Part shown: piece after piece, positions 1 to 7,069 of the stretch | Layout: each line of letters opens with the position of its first letter | Numbering within the stretch: the stretch's first letter is position 1 | Assembly (NCBI GenBank): GCA_030639955.1 | Contig: DAOWKH010000045.1 | Coordinates: 1-24,830, forward strand | Origin: Candidatus Omnitrophota bacterium | GTDB lineage: Bacteria; Omnitrophota; 4484-213 | Reading direction: 5' to 3' | Length of the DNA stretch: 24,830 bases | Notes under the pieces: model-generated | The model's database searches: none | The model's input: the letters and a program-made list of their open reading frames with translations, nothing else | What the model was told of the DNA's origin: nothing | Made by a program: the position numbers and the translations under genes

Positions 1-327
1 GGTTTTGCCTAACAGTTCAATTGCCCTTTCACGTTCGGTCACTCCCGGCAATTGGACAACTATTCTATTCTTGCCCTGGGTCTGGATAGAGGGCTCGGAA
101 ACGCCAAACTGGTCAATGCGGTTGCGCACAATCGCCAATGCCCTTTCCAAAACCCCTTTTTTCTCTTCGGAAGAAAGTTGAGAAGTATCCACCTGCAAAA
201 CCAAATGCATCCCTCCCTGTAAATCCAAACCGAGATTTATCTTCTTCTGTAAAGGCAAGCTGAGATGCAGGGCTAATCCGGTAATCAAAACCACCAAAAT
301 AATCTTCCATTTTAATTTTCTGAGCAT
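1..327 (-). CDS. secD: SecD, protein translocase subunit (N-terminal part, cut by window edge)
   Basis: SecD works with SecF and SecYEG in the inner membrane and uses the proton gradient to help secreted proteins finish translocation. Only the first 109 codons are in the window. They show an N-terminal membrane segment (about residues 8-24), then the SecD hallmark NLGLDLQGGMHLVLQVD (about 31-47) and the conserved stretch IVRNRIDQFGVSEP with QLPGV near the end, which belongs to the first periplasmic domain. The ATG at 327 has a good ribosome site (AGGAGA) about 8 bases upstream. The gene has its own promoter and a leader with a hairpin repeat. It is the last gene visible in the block, and secF would be expected beyond the left edge. 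The family call is firm. Confidence 0.95.
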   Translation of the reverse strand, partial: MLRKLKWKIILVVLITGLALHLSLPLQKKINLGLDLQGGMHLVLQVDTSQLSSEEKKGVLERALAIVRNRIDQFGVSEPSIQTQGKNRIVVQLPGVTERERAIELLGKT

Positions 328-347
328 TGTTGTTTCTCCTTTCCTCA

Positions 348-384
348 CTCGCCGCAGGCGAGAGCCTGAGCGAAGCGAAGGATA
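348..384 (-). repeat. Hairpin repeat in the secD leader (copy 1 of 2)
   Basis: A 37-base stretch with a 6-bp stem (CTCGCC/GGCGAG, loop GCA) followed by AGCCTGAGCGAAGCGAAGG. A copy differing at one loop base lies at 14616-14652. Both copies sit just upstream of the ribosome site of a gene (secD here, the porin there). The few bases between repeat and ribosome site also match, so the shared part is about 46 bases. Confidence 0.8.
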
Positions 385-463
385 GAAATTTATTTGCTCT
401 TTCTATTTATCGCAGTAATCTTTCTTAATCTGTGTAATCAAGGTGTCCTTCTTAGGACGCCTT

Positions 464-492
464 ATTATAGCAAATTCCCCCCCAACTTGCAA
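464..492 (-). promoter_or_regulatory. Sigma-70-type promoter for secD
   Basis: Reading the minus strand, TTGCAA (487-492) and a perfect TATAAT (464-469) are separated by 17 bases. The start of transcription would fall near 457, leaving a leader of about 130 bases before the secD ATG at 327. The promoter directly follows the terminator of the upstream gene, which supports secD being its own transcription unit. Confidence 0.75.
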
Positions 493-520
493 ATAAAAAA
501 GGGCAGGTTAACTGCCCTTT
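491..520 (-). terminator. Intrinsic terminator of the secreted coiled-coil gene
   Basis: A 9-bp stem (AAAGGGCAG/CTGCCCTTT, 498-520) is followed on the minus strand by a run of T (491-500). It lies about 50 bases after the stop of the gene at 570-2213 and just before the secD promoter, whose -35 box overlaps the T run. Confidence 0.8.
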
Positions 521-536
521 TGTTAAATCTCTAATA

Positions 537-559
537 TGAGTGAGGTTTCGCCTCACTCA
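537..559. repeat. Short palindrome TGAGTGAGG/CCTCACTCA
   Basis: A 9-bp perfect stem with a 5-base loop just after the stop codon at 570. The same arms (TTGAGTGAGG and CCTCACTCAA) bound the larger palindrome inside folD at 3190-3238, so this looks like an empty or minimal member of that family. Confidence 0.65.
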
Positions 560-569
560 AGCAAAGTTA

Positions 570-2213
570 TTATATCGTTACTACTGTTTCTCCTTCTTGA
601 TATGCTTTTTCTACTCTTTGGTAGCTTTCTAAATCTTCTGTGGTCGTCTCAGCAGTCCAATCAAATTCTTTCTTTCTTACCTTTGCAAGTATCTGTTCTG
701 GGTTTTTAATTCGGTTATTAGCTAAGAACATTCCCAAATATCTCTCATATTCATCAGAAACTTCAGGAGCAAAACCATCCACTACAGCAAACAGAACAAG
801 CCGTAGTTTATTCTCACTTTCTTTAACTGCAGGTATTTTTGTTATTTGCGAAGAGTCGCTTTCTTCTAATCGTTTCTCCCATTTCTTTATATCCTTATTT
901 TTCTTTCTGTATGCTAAATTAATTACAGCACTAAATTGGCTGGGGGGAAATCCCAAATCAAGATATTTAGCAATTCTCTCTTCAGCATCATCAGGACCTA
1001 TAACCCCAACCGATGGATCTCCTTCTTTTAAACCCAAGACATTTCTTATTTTCTGCCTCAGTTCTCTATCTTCATAAGGAACAACAAAATTCAGGAAGTT
1101 CCCGGTTGCAAATAAACCCTCCTTTATTCCAAGAAGTGCTTCCTTAATCCCTAATATTGGTTTGCCTTCTTCATCAAAGAGAGAAGTAGCATCTACAAAA
1201 CGATGGTACGGAGCATGTATGGACTCTGCATCTGAAATAAACATACTGTGAAAATCTTCTGCAGAAGCCCCAACAAGAGGTTGGTAATATTCAACAACCA
1301 TTCCTTTTATTTTCTCACTTGCCGTTTCACCGGCTAAAATTTCTGGAGCTAATTCGGCAAAGACAGAACGGGCAGAGTTAAAGATTTTTGTGTTTTCTTT
1401 TCTCTCGGCTCGCCATTTCTCAATTTGTTCAAAAATTTCTCTTTTTTCAGACGCCTGCTTTTGTAAATCCTCCTCAATTCCCTCGCGTATTTTTTTCTTT
1501 CCTATGGACAAATCCCCTGCTAATCCTGACTTCGCCTCTGCTATTGCCATTACTGTTTTCGAACTCTCAGCTTGATAGAATCCAGGTCGTAAGAATCTAG
1601 AAAAAACGCCCCTGTCCTGTAAATGCTTTATTGTTGCCTCAATTTGTTCTTCTTTTTTCTTAAGTTGATTACCGAAGTCGGCAATTCCATCTGCTAAATC
1701 CCTGTTTCTTTTTCTAATCTTATCCTCTAATCCCAAAAGAATTTCTAATGTATTTTCAGCTGGTCGTCCGCCGGAATTTATAACATTCAGTAAAATTGAA
1801 GTAGATACTCTCACCCTTTCGGTATCCTCTTTTGTCTGGCTAAGTAATTCTTTTATTAAAATCTCTCTAAAACCCGGAGCGACTCCTCCTACAATCTGAT
1901 CTTCTACTTCCCCCATCCTTTCTTCACTACCTCCAAAAGCTGAATCTATCCGTGTTCTAAATTGAGGCATACCTGTAGTACCAGAGTATTTGTTGGCGAG
2001 TTCTATTCCTTTAGTCGCCCTATATGCTCGCTTTACATGGCTTTCAAAAGGCGCATCTTCAGGACCCATACCGACTCCATCAGGATTTCGGCTCGCTCCT
2101 GACAACATCTTCATCCCATAAGCTGGATAAGGAACGCTGGTTAACAAAAAAGCAATAGCTATTGTTAGTGACCAAAATTTCATTGACTTTAATAAGTTCA
2201 TTTTAGCCCCCAT
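570..2213 (-). CDS. Secreted coiled-coil protein of unknown function
   Basis: I do not recognise this 547-residue protein. It begins with a classical signal peptide: a basic start, a hydrophobic core (SLTIAIAFLL) and a likely cleavage after PAYG near residue 33. After that it has no further membrane segment. Residues about 150-280 are rich in Glu, Lys, Arg and Gln with heptad-like spacing (for example LKKKEEQIEATIKHL), typical of coiled coil. The rest is mixed helix with no catalytic motif I can name. The start at 2213 and an in-frame ATG at 2201 are both possible; neither has a strong ribosome site. The gene is transcribed alone, with a strong promoter upstream and a terminator downstream. 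It is probably periplasmic or extracellular. Confidence 0.75.
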   Translation of the reverse strand: MGAKMNLLKSMKFWSLTIAIAFLLTSVPYPAYGMKMLSGASRNPDGVGMGPEDAPFESHVKRAYRATKGIELANKYSGTTGMPQFRTRIDSAFGGSEERMGEVEDQIVGGVAPGFREILIKELLSQTKEDTERVRVSTSILLNVINSGGRPAENTLEILLGLEDKIRKRNRDLADGIADFGNQLKKKEEQIEATIKHLQDRGVFSRFLRPGFYQAESSKTVMAIAEAKSGLAGDLSIGKKKIREGIEEDLQKQASEKREIFEQIEKWRAERKENTKIFNSARSVFAELAPEILAGETASEKIKGMVVEYYQPLVGASAEDFHSMFISDAESIHAPYHRFVDATSLFDEEGKPILGIKEALLGIKEGLFATGNFLNFVVPYEDRELRQKIRNVLGLKEGDPSVGVIGPDDAEERIAKYLDLGFPPSQFSAVINLAYRKKNKDIKKWEKRLEESDSSQITKIPAVKESENKLRLVLFAVVDGFAPEVSDEYERYLGMFLANNRIKNPEQILAKVRKKEFDWTAETTTEDLESYQRVEKAYQEGETVVTI

Positions 2214-2241
2214 TTTTCCAAAAGTAACAAGAAAAGTTTAA

Positions 2242-2364
2242 AATGTCTAATTGCTCTAATTTCTAATGTCTAATCAATGACTAATGTCCAATGACCAATA
2301 ATTGTTTAGACATTTGTCATTAGACATTCTTTAGGTCAATTAGGTTAATTAGTCATTAGACATT
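2242..2364. repeat. Inverted pair of degenerate 7-bp repeat arrays in a gene leader
   Basis: Variants of AATGTCT, CTAATGT, ATGACTA and ATGTCCA repeat every 7 bases in the left half (2242-2297). Their complements (TTAGACA, GGTCAAT, AGTCATT) fill the right half (2306-2364), so the two halves can fold on each other. The element lies between the promoter at 2385-2413 and the start codon at 2213, and would be transcribed as leader RNA. Confidence 0.75.
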
Positions 2365-2384
2365 TATGATATTCTATTAGAAAA

Positions 2385-2413
2385 ATTCTACCATTCTTCT
2401 CTTTCTTTGTCAA
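2385..2413 (-). promoter_or_regulatory. Sigma-70-type promoter for the secreted coiled-coil gene
   Basis: On the minus strand a consensus TTGACA (2408-2413) is followed after 17 bases by TAGAAT (2385-2390). It drives the gene starting at 2213, with a leader of about 165 bases that is mostly heptamer repeat. Confidence 0.75.
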
Positions 2414-2470
2414 GTGTTTTTTTTATTACTTTTTAAAGATGTTTAAAAAGGGAGAAAAATAAAAAATGCC

Positions 2471-3304
2471 TCAAACCTGCTTCTTAAAGCACTCCAAAGT
2501 ATTTCTCATCAACATTGCCGTGGTTATTGGACCCACACCCCCGGGCACAGGAGTGAGAAATTTTGCCTTTTTCTCTACCTCTCTATCCACATCTCCGACA
2601 ATTTTATCCTTTAGATAATTAATCCCCACATCAATCACTACTGCTCCTTTTTTGACCATTTCGGGTTTAATAAAATTTGGCTTACCCGTAGCCACAATCA
2701 GAATATCTGCCCTCTGGGTATGCGAAATTAAATCTTTGGTAGCAATGTTGCAGCTCGTAAGCGTAGCCATTTTATCTAAAAGAAGATTAAAAAGCGGCTT
2801 GCCCACGCAATCACTGCTGCCAATAATTACTACTTCTTTTCCGCTGAGCTTTATCTTTGCCTCTTTTAGTATCTCTATTATTGCTAAAGCAGTGCAAGGA
2901 ATTATATTGCTCTTGGGGTGCATTCCCTCTACATCCTTTTCTAATTTCAAAGCCGAAAAAACTTTTTTGGGCTGGATATGCGCAGGTAAAGGAAGATGAA
3001 TAATTATACCATTGATGCTTTTATCATTGTTTAATTTCTGGATGAAAGCGATTAGAGCTTTTTGCGAAATATCTTTGAAACCCCGGGCAGAATATTTTAT
3101 TCCTATTTCACAAACCTTTTTTTGAACGCGGGCATAAATACGAACATCCTTATTGTCTCCCACCTGAACACTTACCAAATGGGGAACCTTTGAGTGAGGT
3201 TTCCCTCGGCTTCGCCGAGAGGCGAGCGCCTCACTCAACTTCGCCAATTCTCCCTTAACCTCTTTTTTTATCCTTTCCGCAATTGGCCGACAAGATAGAA
3301 TCAT
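2471..3304 (-). CDS. folD: FolD, methylenetetrahydrofolate dehydrogenase with altered cyclohydrolase site
   Basis: FolD normally oxidises 5,10-methylene-THF to methenyl-THF and hydrolyses that to 10-formyl-THF in the cytosol. The 277-residue protein keeps the fold markers: YARV (about 57), LPLP (104-107), KDVEGMHP (about 123-130), a nucleotide site GSSDCVGKP and the C-terminal PVPGGVGPIT. At the active site it has Gln61 where the catalytic Lys (human MTHFD1 Lys56) belongs, His103 for Gln100 and Glu126 for Asp125. PCTPxG has become PCTALA. The dehydrogenase half may remain; cyclohydrolase loss is inferred. Residues 23-38 are encoded by an inserted palindrome. The ATG overlaps the fchA stop (ATGA). 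It is the last gene of the folate cluster. Confidence 0.93.
   Translation of the reverse strand: MILSCRPIAERIKKEVKGELAKLSEALASRRSRGKPHSKVPHLVSVQVGDNKDVRIYARVQKKVCEIGIKYSARGFKDISQKALIAFIQKLNNDKSINGIIIHLPLPAHIQPKKVFSALKLEKDVEGMHPKSNIIPCTALAIIEILKEAKIKLSGKEVVIIGSSDCVGKPLFNLLLDKMATLTSCNIATKDLISHTQRADILIVATGKPNFIKPEMVKKGAVVIDVGINYLKDKIVGDVDREVEKKAKFLTPVPGGVGPITTAMLMRNTLECFKKQV
3190..3238. repeat. Palindromic element in frame inside folD
   Basis: The outer arms TTGAGTGAGG (3190-3199) and CCTCACTCAA (3229-3238) enclose an inner hairpin CTCGGC-TTC-GCCGAG (3205-3219) and a short GGCG/CGCC stem. It encodes FolD residues 23-38 (Ser, Arg and Ala rich) between the first helix and the first strand. FolD proteins do not usually have such a segment there. 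Confidence 0.8.
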
Positions 3305-3804
3305 ATTAGTTCCCTTGCCCCTTTTGCCCCTGCCTGCAGGAGAATACGGGCAATTTTCAAATCACTGAGTAAATTTTTATTTCCTTTTTTCGTCAAAAAA
3401 GGAATCAACTTTAAGCCCTGCTCACAATTTTTACAAATTGCAACAGGGATTTTCTGCATCATTTGTTTTGCTTTTTTTCTTTTTAGTAAAGAACTACTTT
3501 TGTTAAAAAAAACAGAAACTGCCTTCGCATCCTCATCAATAAGTTTAATCAATTCTTTTTTTATTTTGGTTGCTTTTTGTAAAATTTTGCGGATTTGGGG
3601 AGAGCTTGCCCTGTTAAATTGCTCGCCTTTCAGGCGAGCACCCCGTTTTGACGGGGATTTAACAGGGTGAACACTACAGTTGGCGACCATTTGCAATAAA
3701 CTAATCCCCAATGCCCCGCTCAAAGCCGCCGCACTCCCTCCGCCGGGAGCAGGTTTCTTCGCCCCTAAATCATCTAAAAATTTCTCTAAAGTTATTTTTT
3801 TCAT
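3301..3804 (-). CDS. fchA: FchA-type methenyl-THF cyclohydrolase (cyclodeaminase family)
   Basis: This family hydrolyses methenyl-THF to 10-formyl-THF (FchA) or removes ammonia from formimino-THF. The 167-residue protein has the family start KPAPGGGSAAALSGALG (about 16-32) and the DEDAKAV motif. A region like GNKNLLSDLKIA near the end matches the conserved GN-SD segment. It stops soon after, while typical members run to about 200 residues, so the last strand and helix appear to be missing. Residues about 46-66 come from an inserted palindromic repeat. It overlaps folE upstream and folD downstream by 4 bases each. Next to a FolD with a changed active site, a cyclohydrolase role fits better than histidine breakdown; that is inference. 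Confidence 0.85.
   Translation of the reverse strand: MKKITLEKFLDDLGAKKPAPGGGSAAALSGALGISLLQMVANCSVHPVKSPSKRGARLKGEQFNRASSPQIRKILQKATKIKKELIKLIDEDAKAVSVFFNKSSSLLKRKKAKQMMQKIPVAICKNCEQGLKLIPFLTKKGNKNLLSDLKIARILLQAGAKGARELI
3609..3667. repeat. Three-way palindromic element in frame inside fchA
   Basis: The outer arms CCCTGTTAAAT (3609-3619) and ATTTAACAGGG (3657-3667) enclose two perfect hairpins: GCTCGCC/GGCGAGC (3621-3639) and CCCCGT/ACGGGG (3641-3656). The element at 15425-15480 has identical outer arms and also two inner hairpins, but of different sequence. Here it is translated as part of FchA. Confidence 0.85.
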
Positions 3805-4361
3805 TTCTTAATTAGTGCTAACACCTCCTGCCTTGTCTTCTCATTTTTCTTAAATGCCCCTCTTAAGGCGCTTGTAGTTACCAGTGTCCCCGGTTTTTTA
3901 ATTCCGCGCATCACCATACACAGATGCTCGGCTTCGATTATTACCAATACCCCTTTGGGCTGTAATTTTTTTACTATTAAATCGGCTATTTGATTGGTCA
4001 ACCTCTCCTGTATCTGGAGACGCTGAGACAAAAGAGATAAAACTCGCACAATCTTGCTCAATCCCACTACCTTATTATTGGCCGGAATATAGGCAATATG
4101 CGCCTTTCCCACAAAGGGGAGAATATGGTGTTCACAAATCGAGAAAAATGGAATATTCCTTAACAGAATTATCTCGTCATAACTCTCGGAAAATGTTTTT
4201 TTTAATTCCTGGGCGGCATCTTTTTCATAGCCCTGAAAAATCTCCGCACACATTCGGGCAACCCGTTCGGGCGTATCTTTAAGCCCTTCTCTTTTTGCAT
4301 CCTCGCCAATGGCTTCTAAAAATATTCTTACCGCTTGCTCAATTTTCTTTTTATCCATCAT
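3801..4361 (-). CDS. folE: GTP cyclohydrolase I
   Basis: FolE converts GTP to 7,8-dihydroneopterin triphosphate, the first step of folate (or queuosine) synthesis, as a cytosolic zinc enzyme. The 186-residue length is normal. The zinc ligands are visible as Cys76 and His79 in FFSICEHHILPF and Cys148 in EHLCMVMRG. The substrate-binding motifs GLSKIVR and SQRLQIQERLT are intact. The start overlaps the mnmE stop; ATGATGG gives two adjacent ATG codons, at 4361 and 4358. The stop overlaps the fchA start. Its place in a cluster with folC, fchA and folD supports the folate role. Confidence 0.96.
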   Translation of the reverse strand: MMDKKKIEQAVRIFLEAIGEDAKREGLKDTPERVARMCAEIFQGYEKDAAQELKKTFSESYDEIILLRNIPFFSICEHHILPFVGKAHIAYIPANNKVVGLSKIVRVLSLLSQRLQIQERLTNQIADLIVKKLQPKGVLVIIEAEHLCMVMRGIKKPGTLVTTSALRGAFKKNEKTRQEVLALIKK

Positions 4362-5740
4362 TTTCCTATGCAGAACCGACTAAAAATTCTCTCCAAAATA
4401 TCATCGCTTGCGGTCTCGCCACTAATCTCTCCCAGACAATCAATTGCCTCTTTTAGGTCCACGGCTAAAAATTCTTCGCTCAGCTTTTTTTCTATTCCCT
4501 GCTTAAAGTTTATCAGTGCCTGTTTTGCTTTTATCAAGCTTCCTTTCTGGCGGAGATTAGAAATTAGCACCTCGCTTGCTGAACTGCATACCTCTCCCTG
4601 CCAAACAGAATTAGTAATCGCCTTATCTAATAACGGCAAATTCCTTTCCTCGGTTGCCGAAATACTTACGAGCTCTGCTTCTAAATCTAAATCCTGGCAG
4701 AGCTTCCGGGGAGAAACTTTCTGGGGTAAATCAATTTTATTAATTATCACGAGCAACTTCTTACCCTTGATTTCTTTGGCAATCTGTTTATCTTCTTTGG
4801 CAATATCTGTAGAGCCATCAATTATAAATAGAATCAGGTCTGCTTTTTTTAAAGAATTCTGACTGCGGATAATCCCCTCTTTCTCTACAACGCCTTCGCT
4901 TTCCCTTATGCCGGCAGTATCTACAAGACAAAAAGGAATTCCCTTTAAGTCAATTATTTCTTCAACTGTGTCGCGGGTCGTTCCAGGCACTGGAGTTACA
5001 ATGGCGCGGTCTTTTTTCAACAAAACATTAAAAATGCTTGACTTCCCCACATTCGGCTTGCCGCAGATGGCAGTCAGAATTCCCTTTCTCAAAATAATCC
5101 CTTGTTCTGCCTTCTCTAAGATTTTCTCAATCTTTGCCTTTGCTTTCTCTGTCTTTCTTAAAATCTCTTCCGGCGAAACAAAAGGGATATCCTCCTCGGG
5201 AAAATCTATTTCGGCCTCAATCTGCGTCCTTATATCCAACAAACTCTCTCTAATTTCTCTAATTTTAAGCGATAAATGTCCCTCTAATTGCCCTACTGCT
5301 GCCCTCAGACCGGCCTCGGTCTTTGCCTGAATAATGCTTAAAACCGCCTCGGCTTGAGAAAGGTCAATGCGTCCATTCAGAAATGCTCTTTTGGTGAACT
5401 CGCCGGGCTCGGCTAATCGCACTCCGTTTTCAATGACTAAATCTAAAATTTTCTTTAAAACAACAATCCCGCTGTGGCAGTTAATTTCAACAGTATCTTC
5501 TCGGGTATAACTCTGGCTTGCAAACATTACGCTTAACAGCACTTCATCAATTATTCTGCCTCGGGATTCTATGATATGTCCATAATGTAATTTATGACTT
5601 TCAAATCTAAATGGCTTTTTTTCTTGGGGAGAGCGAAAAATTTTATCGGCAACAAGAAAAGCTCTCTTGCCGCTTATGCGCACAATCCCAATCCCTCCCT
5701 CTCCTAAAGGAGTGGAGATAGCAGTAATGGTATTGTTCAT
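4358..5740 (-). CDS. mnmE: MnmE (TrmE), tRNA U34 modification GTPase
   Basis: MnmE, with MnmG, adds a carboxymethylaminomethyl group at U34 of some tRNAs, using 5,10-methylene-THF as carbon donor. The 460-residue protein has the N-terminal folate-binding domain (starting ITAISTPLGEGGIGIVRISG), a helical region, a GTPase domain inserted near residues 215-370 (GKPNVGKSS, DTAGIRES, NKIDLP) and the essential C-terminal CIGK. The start at 5740 follows a heptamer repeat, and I see no clear ribosome site there. It sits between folC and folE, so a user of one-carbon folate is transcribed with the genes that make it. Confidence 0.97.
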   Translation of the reverse strand: MNNTITAISTPLGEGGIGIVRISGKRAFLVADKIFRSPQEKKPFRFESHKLHYGHIIESRGRIIDEVLLSVMFASQSYTREDTVEINCHSGIVVLKKILDLVIENGVRLAEPGEFTKRAFLNGRIDLSQAEAVLSIIQAKTEAGLRAAVGQLEGHLSLKIREIRESLLDIRTQIEAEIDFPEEDIPFVSPEEILRKTEKAKAKIEKILEKAEQGIILRKGILTAICGKPNVGKSSIFNVLLKKDRAIVTPVPGTTRDTVEEIIDLKGIPFCLVDTAGIRESEGVVEKEGIIRSQNSLKKADLILFIIDGSTDIAKEDKQIAKEIKGKKLLVIINKIDLPQKVSPRKLCQDLDLEAELVSISATEERNLPLLDKAITNSVWQGEVCSSASEVLISNLRQKGSLIKAKQALINFKQGIEKKLSEEFLAVDLKEAIDCLGEISGETASDDILERIFSRFCIGK

Positions 5741-5745
5741 ACTTC

Positions 5746-5853
5746 AAAACCAAATACCAAATATCAAATATCAAAAACACATATTAAAAATGTAAAAATA
5801 TTTTTTGTATTTTTGGTTTGTATATTTGATTTTTTATTTTTGATTTTTGATAT
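5746..5853. repeat. Inverted heptamer arrays filling the folC-mnmE gap
   Basis: The left side repeats CCAAATA/TCAAATA every 7 bases. The right side carries the complement (TTGGTTT, TTGATTT). In between is a core with CACATATTAAAAATGTAAAAATATTTTTTGTA. A related core and flank occur at 21098-21234. The right end runs into folC, whose last codons and stop (5834) lie inside the array. Confidence 0.7.
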
Positions 5854-7066
5854 TCTTTATCGCTTCTCCCGCTAAATAAAATGAGCCGCTGATTAAAATT
5901 AGGGTATTGGCTGAAGCACCTTTGTAGGCAAGATTTAAGGCCTCTTTTATATTTCTTGCTCCTTCTCCTTGCTCGCCGCTTCTTCTTCTTAACCCTTTTA
6001 TTGTCTCACAGCGTCGGTTTTTAAAGCGGGTAAAGATTATCCTTTTGCAAGCGGGGAAAATAACCCTGCTCATTCCTTCAATATCCTTATCTCTGCAGGC
6101 GGAAAAGATGAGCACTATTTCAGCAGAGGGAAACCGTTTTTCTATCGCCTTTTTCAAAAATTCTGTCGCTGCGGGATTATGGGCTCCATCTAATAAAATT
6201 TGATATTTTTTATTTTGTTTAATGATTGAAATTTCTTCTAATCTTCCCGGCCAATATGCATTTCTAAGTCCTTGTTTTATAGCTCTTTGCGAAACTGGGA
6301 ATTTTTCGCTTAATTTCTCCAAAACTTTAAGTGCTAAGAGGGCATTCTCCGGTTTTCTTAGCGACACATCCCGAGCCTCAAATAACTGAGCATCTTTCTC
6401 TTTACATCTCTTTTCAATTATCTTTCTAACCTCTTTCTTCTGCGGAGCAGAGACCACCTGCGCGCCTCTTTTGATTATCCCCACCTTTTCTTTAGCAATT
6501 TTAGTTAAGCTATTACCTAATTCCTGACAATGCTCAAGAGCAATAGGAGTGAGGACACAGAGCAAAGGGTTAACAACATTAGTGGCATCCAATCTTCCTC
6601 CCATTCCTGTCTCAATAATTGCTAAATCTACCTTTTGTTGAGCAAAATAGAGAAAAGCGGCAGCGGTGAGCGCTTCAAAAAAACTGAGTTTGTCTCTGTT
6701 TTTCCTTTCTATCTGAGCAATTCTGTCTATTGAATCGGCAAAATCCTTTCTGGAAATTATGTCCTTAAATAACCCCGTTGAGGAATTAAGCCAGGAGCCG
6801 CGAATCCTTTCTCTTGGACAGATTAAATGCGGAGAAGAAAAAAAACCGACTTTATAACCCTCTTCTTTTAATACCCTGAAAATAAAATTTCCTACTGTCC
6901 CCTTTCCATTGCTACCAGTAATATGGACGGACAAAAATTTTCTCTGCGGATTTCCTACTGCTTGCAAAAAATTTCTTATCCTCTTTAGGTTAAAACTACA
7001 AGTTCCTCTATTTTGCTCATAATTAGAAAGAGAATTGAGGTAGGTTATTGCCTGGGAGTAAAGCAT
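5834..7066 (-). CDS. folC: FolC, folylpolyglutamate/dihydrofolate synthase
   Basis: FolC joins glutamate to dihydropteroate or THF with ATP, in the Mur ligase fold. The 410-residue protein has the ATP-binding ITGSNGKGTVGNF (about 54-66), the FFSSPHL motif, ETGMGGRLDATNVV, and the C-terminal domain motif LLDGAHNPAA. A longer reading frame begins at 7099, but its first residues (MEVQILSPAP) are the tRNA gene read through, so ATG at 7066 is chosen. It lies 3 bases after the encoded CCA end of tRNA-Leu, and I see no ribosome site. The last residues (IKNIKNQK) and the stop are encoded by a heptamer repeat. A linker near the C terminus is longer than usual. Confidence 0.93.
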   Translation of the reverse strand: MLYSQAITYLNSLSNYEQNRGTCSFNLKRIRNFLQAVGNPQRKFLSVHITGSNGKGTVGNFIFRVLKEEGYKVGFFSSPHLICPRERIRGSWLNSSTGLFKDIISRKDFADSIDRIAQIERKNRDKLSFFEALTAAAFLYFAQQKVDLAIIETGMGGRLDATNVVNPLLCVLTPIALEHCQELGNSLTKIAKEKVGIIKRGAQVVSAPQKKEVRKIIEKRCKEKDAQLFEARDVSLRKPENALLALKVLEKLSEKFPVSQRAIKQGLRNAYWPGRLEEISIIKQNKKYQILLDGAHNPAATEFLKKAIEKRFPSAEIVLIFSACRDKDIEGMSRVIFPACKRIIFTRFKNRRCETIKGLRRRSGEQGEGARNIKEALNLAYKGASANTLILISGSFYLAGEAIKNIKNQK

Positions 7067-7069
7067 AGT

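Noticed and set aside
440..463. Hairpin near the secD transcript start as an attenuator
   Set aside because: The likely start at about 457 falls inside its left arm, so the RNA could not form the whole stem.
640..1077. 145-residue open frame on the plus strand
   Set aside because: Antisense shadow of the secreted coiled-coil gene, which has a signal peptide, promoter and terminator. The other plus-strand frames are likewise antisense to well-supported genes.
2422..2453. AT-rich hairpin CTTTTTAAA/TTTAAAAAG after folD as a terminator
   Set aside because: On the minus strand it is followed by A-rich sequence, not by a T run.
5940..6000. Extra linker in FolC (near GLRRRSGEQGEG) as another repeat insertion
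   Set aside because: The DNA is purine-rich but matches none of the palindrome or heptamer families clearly enough.
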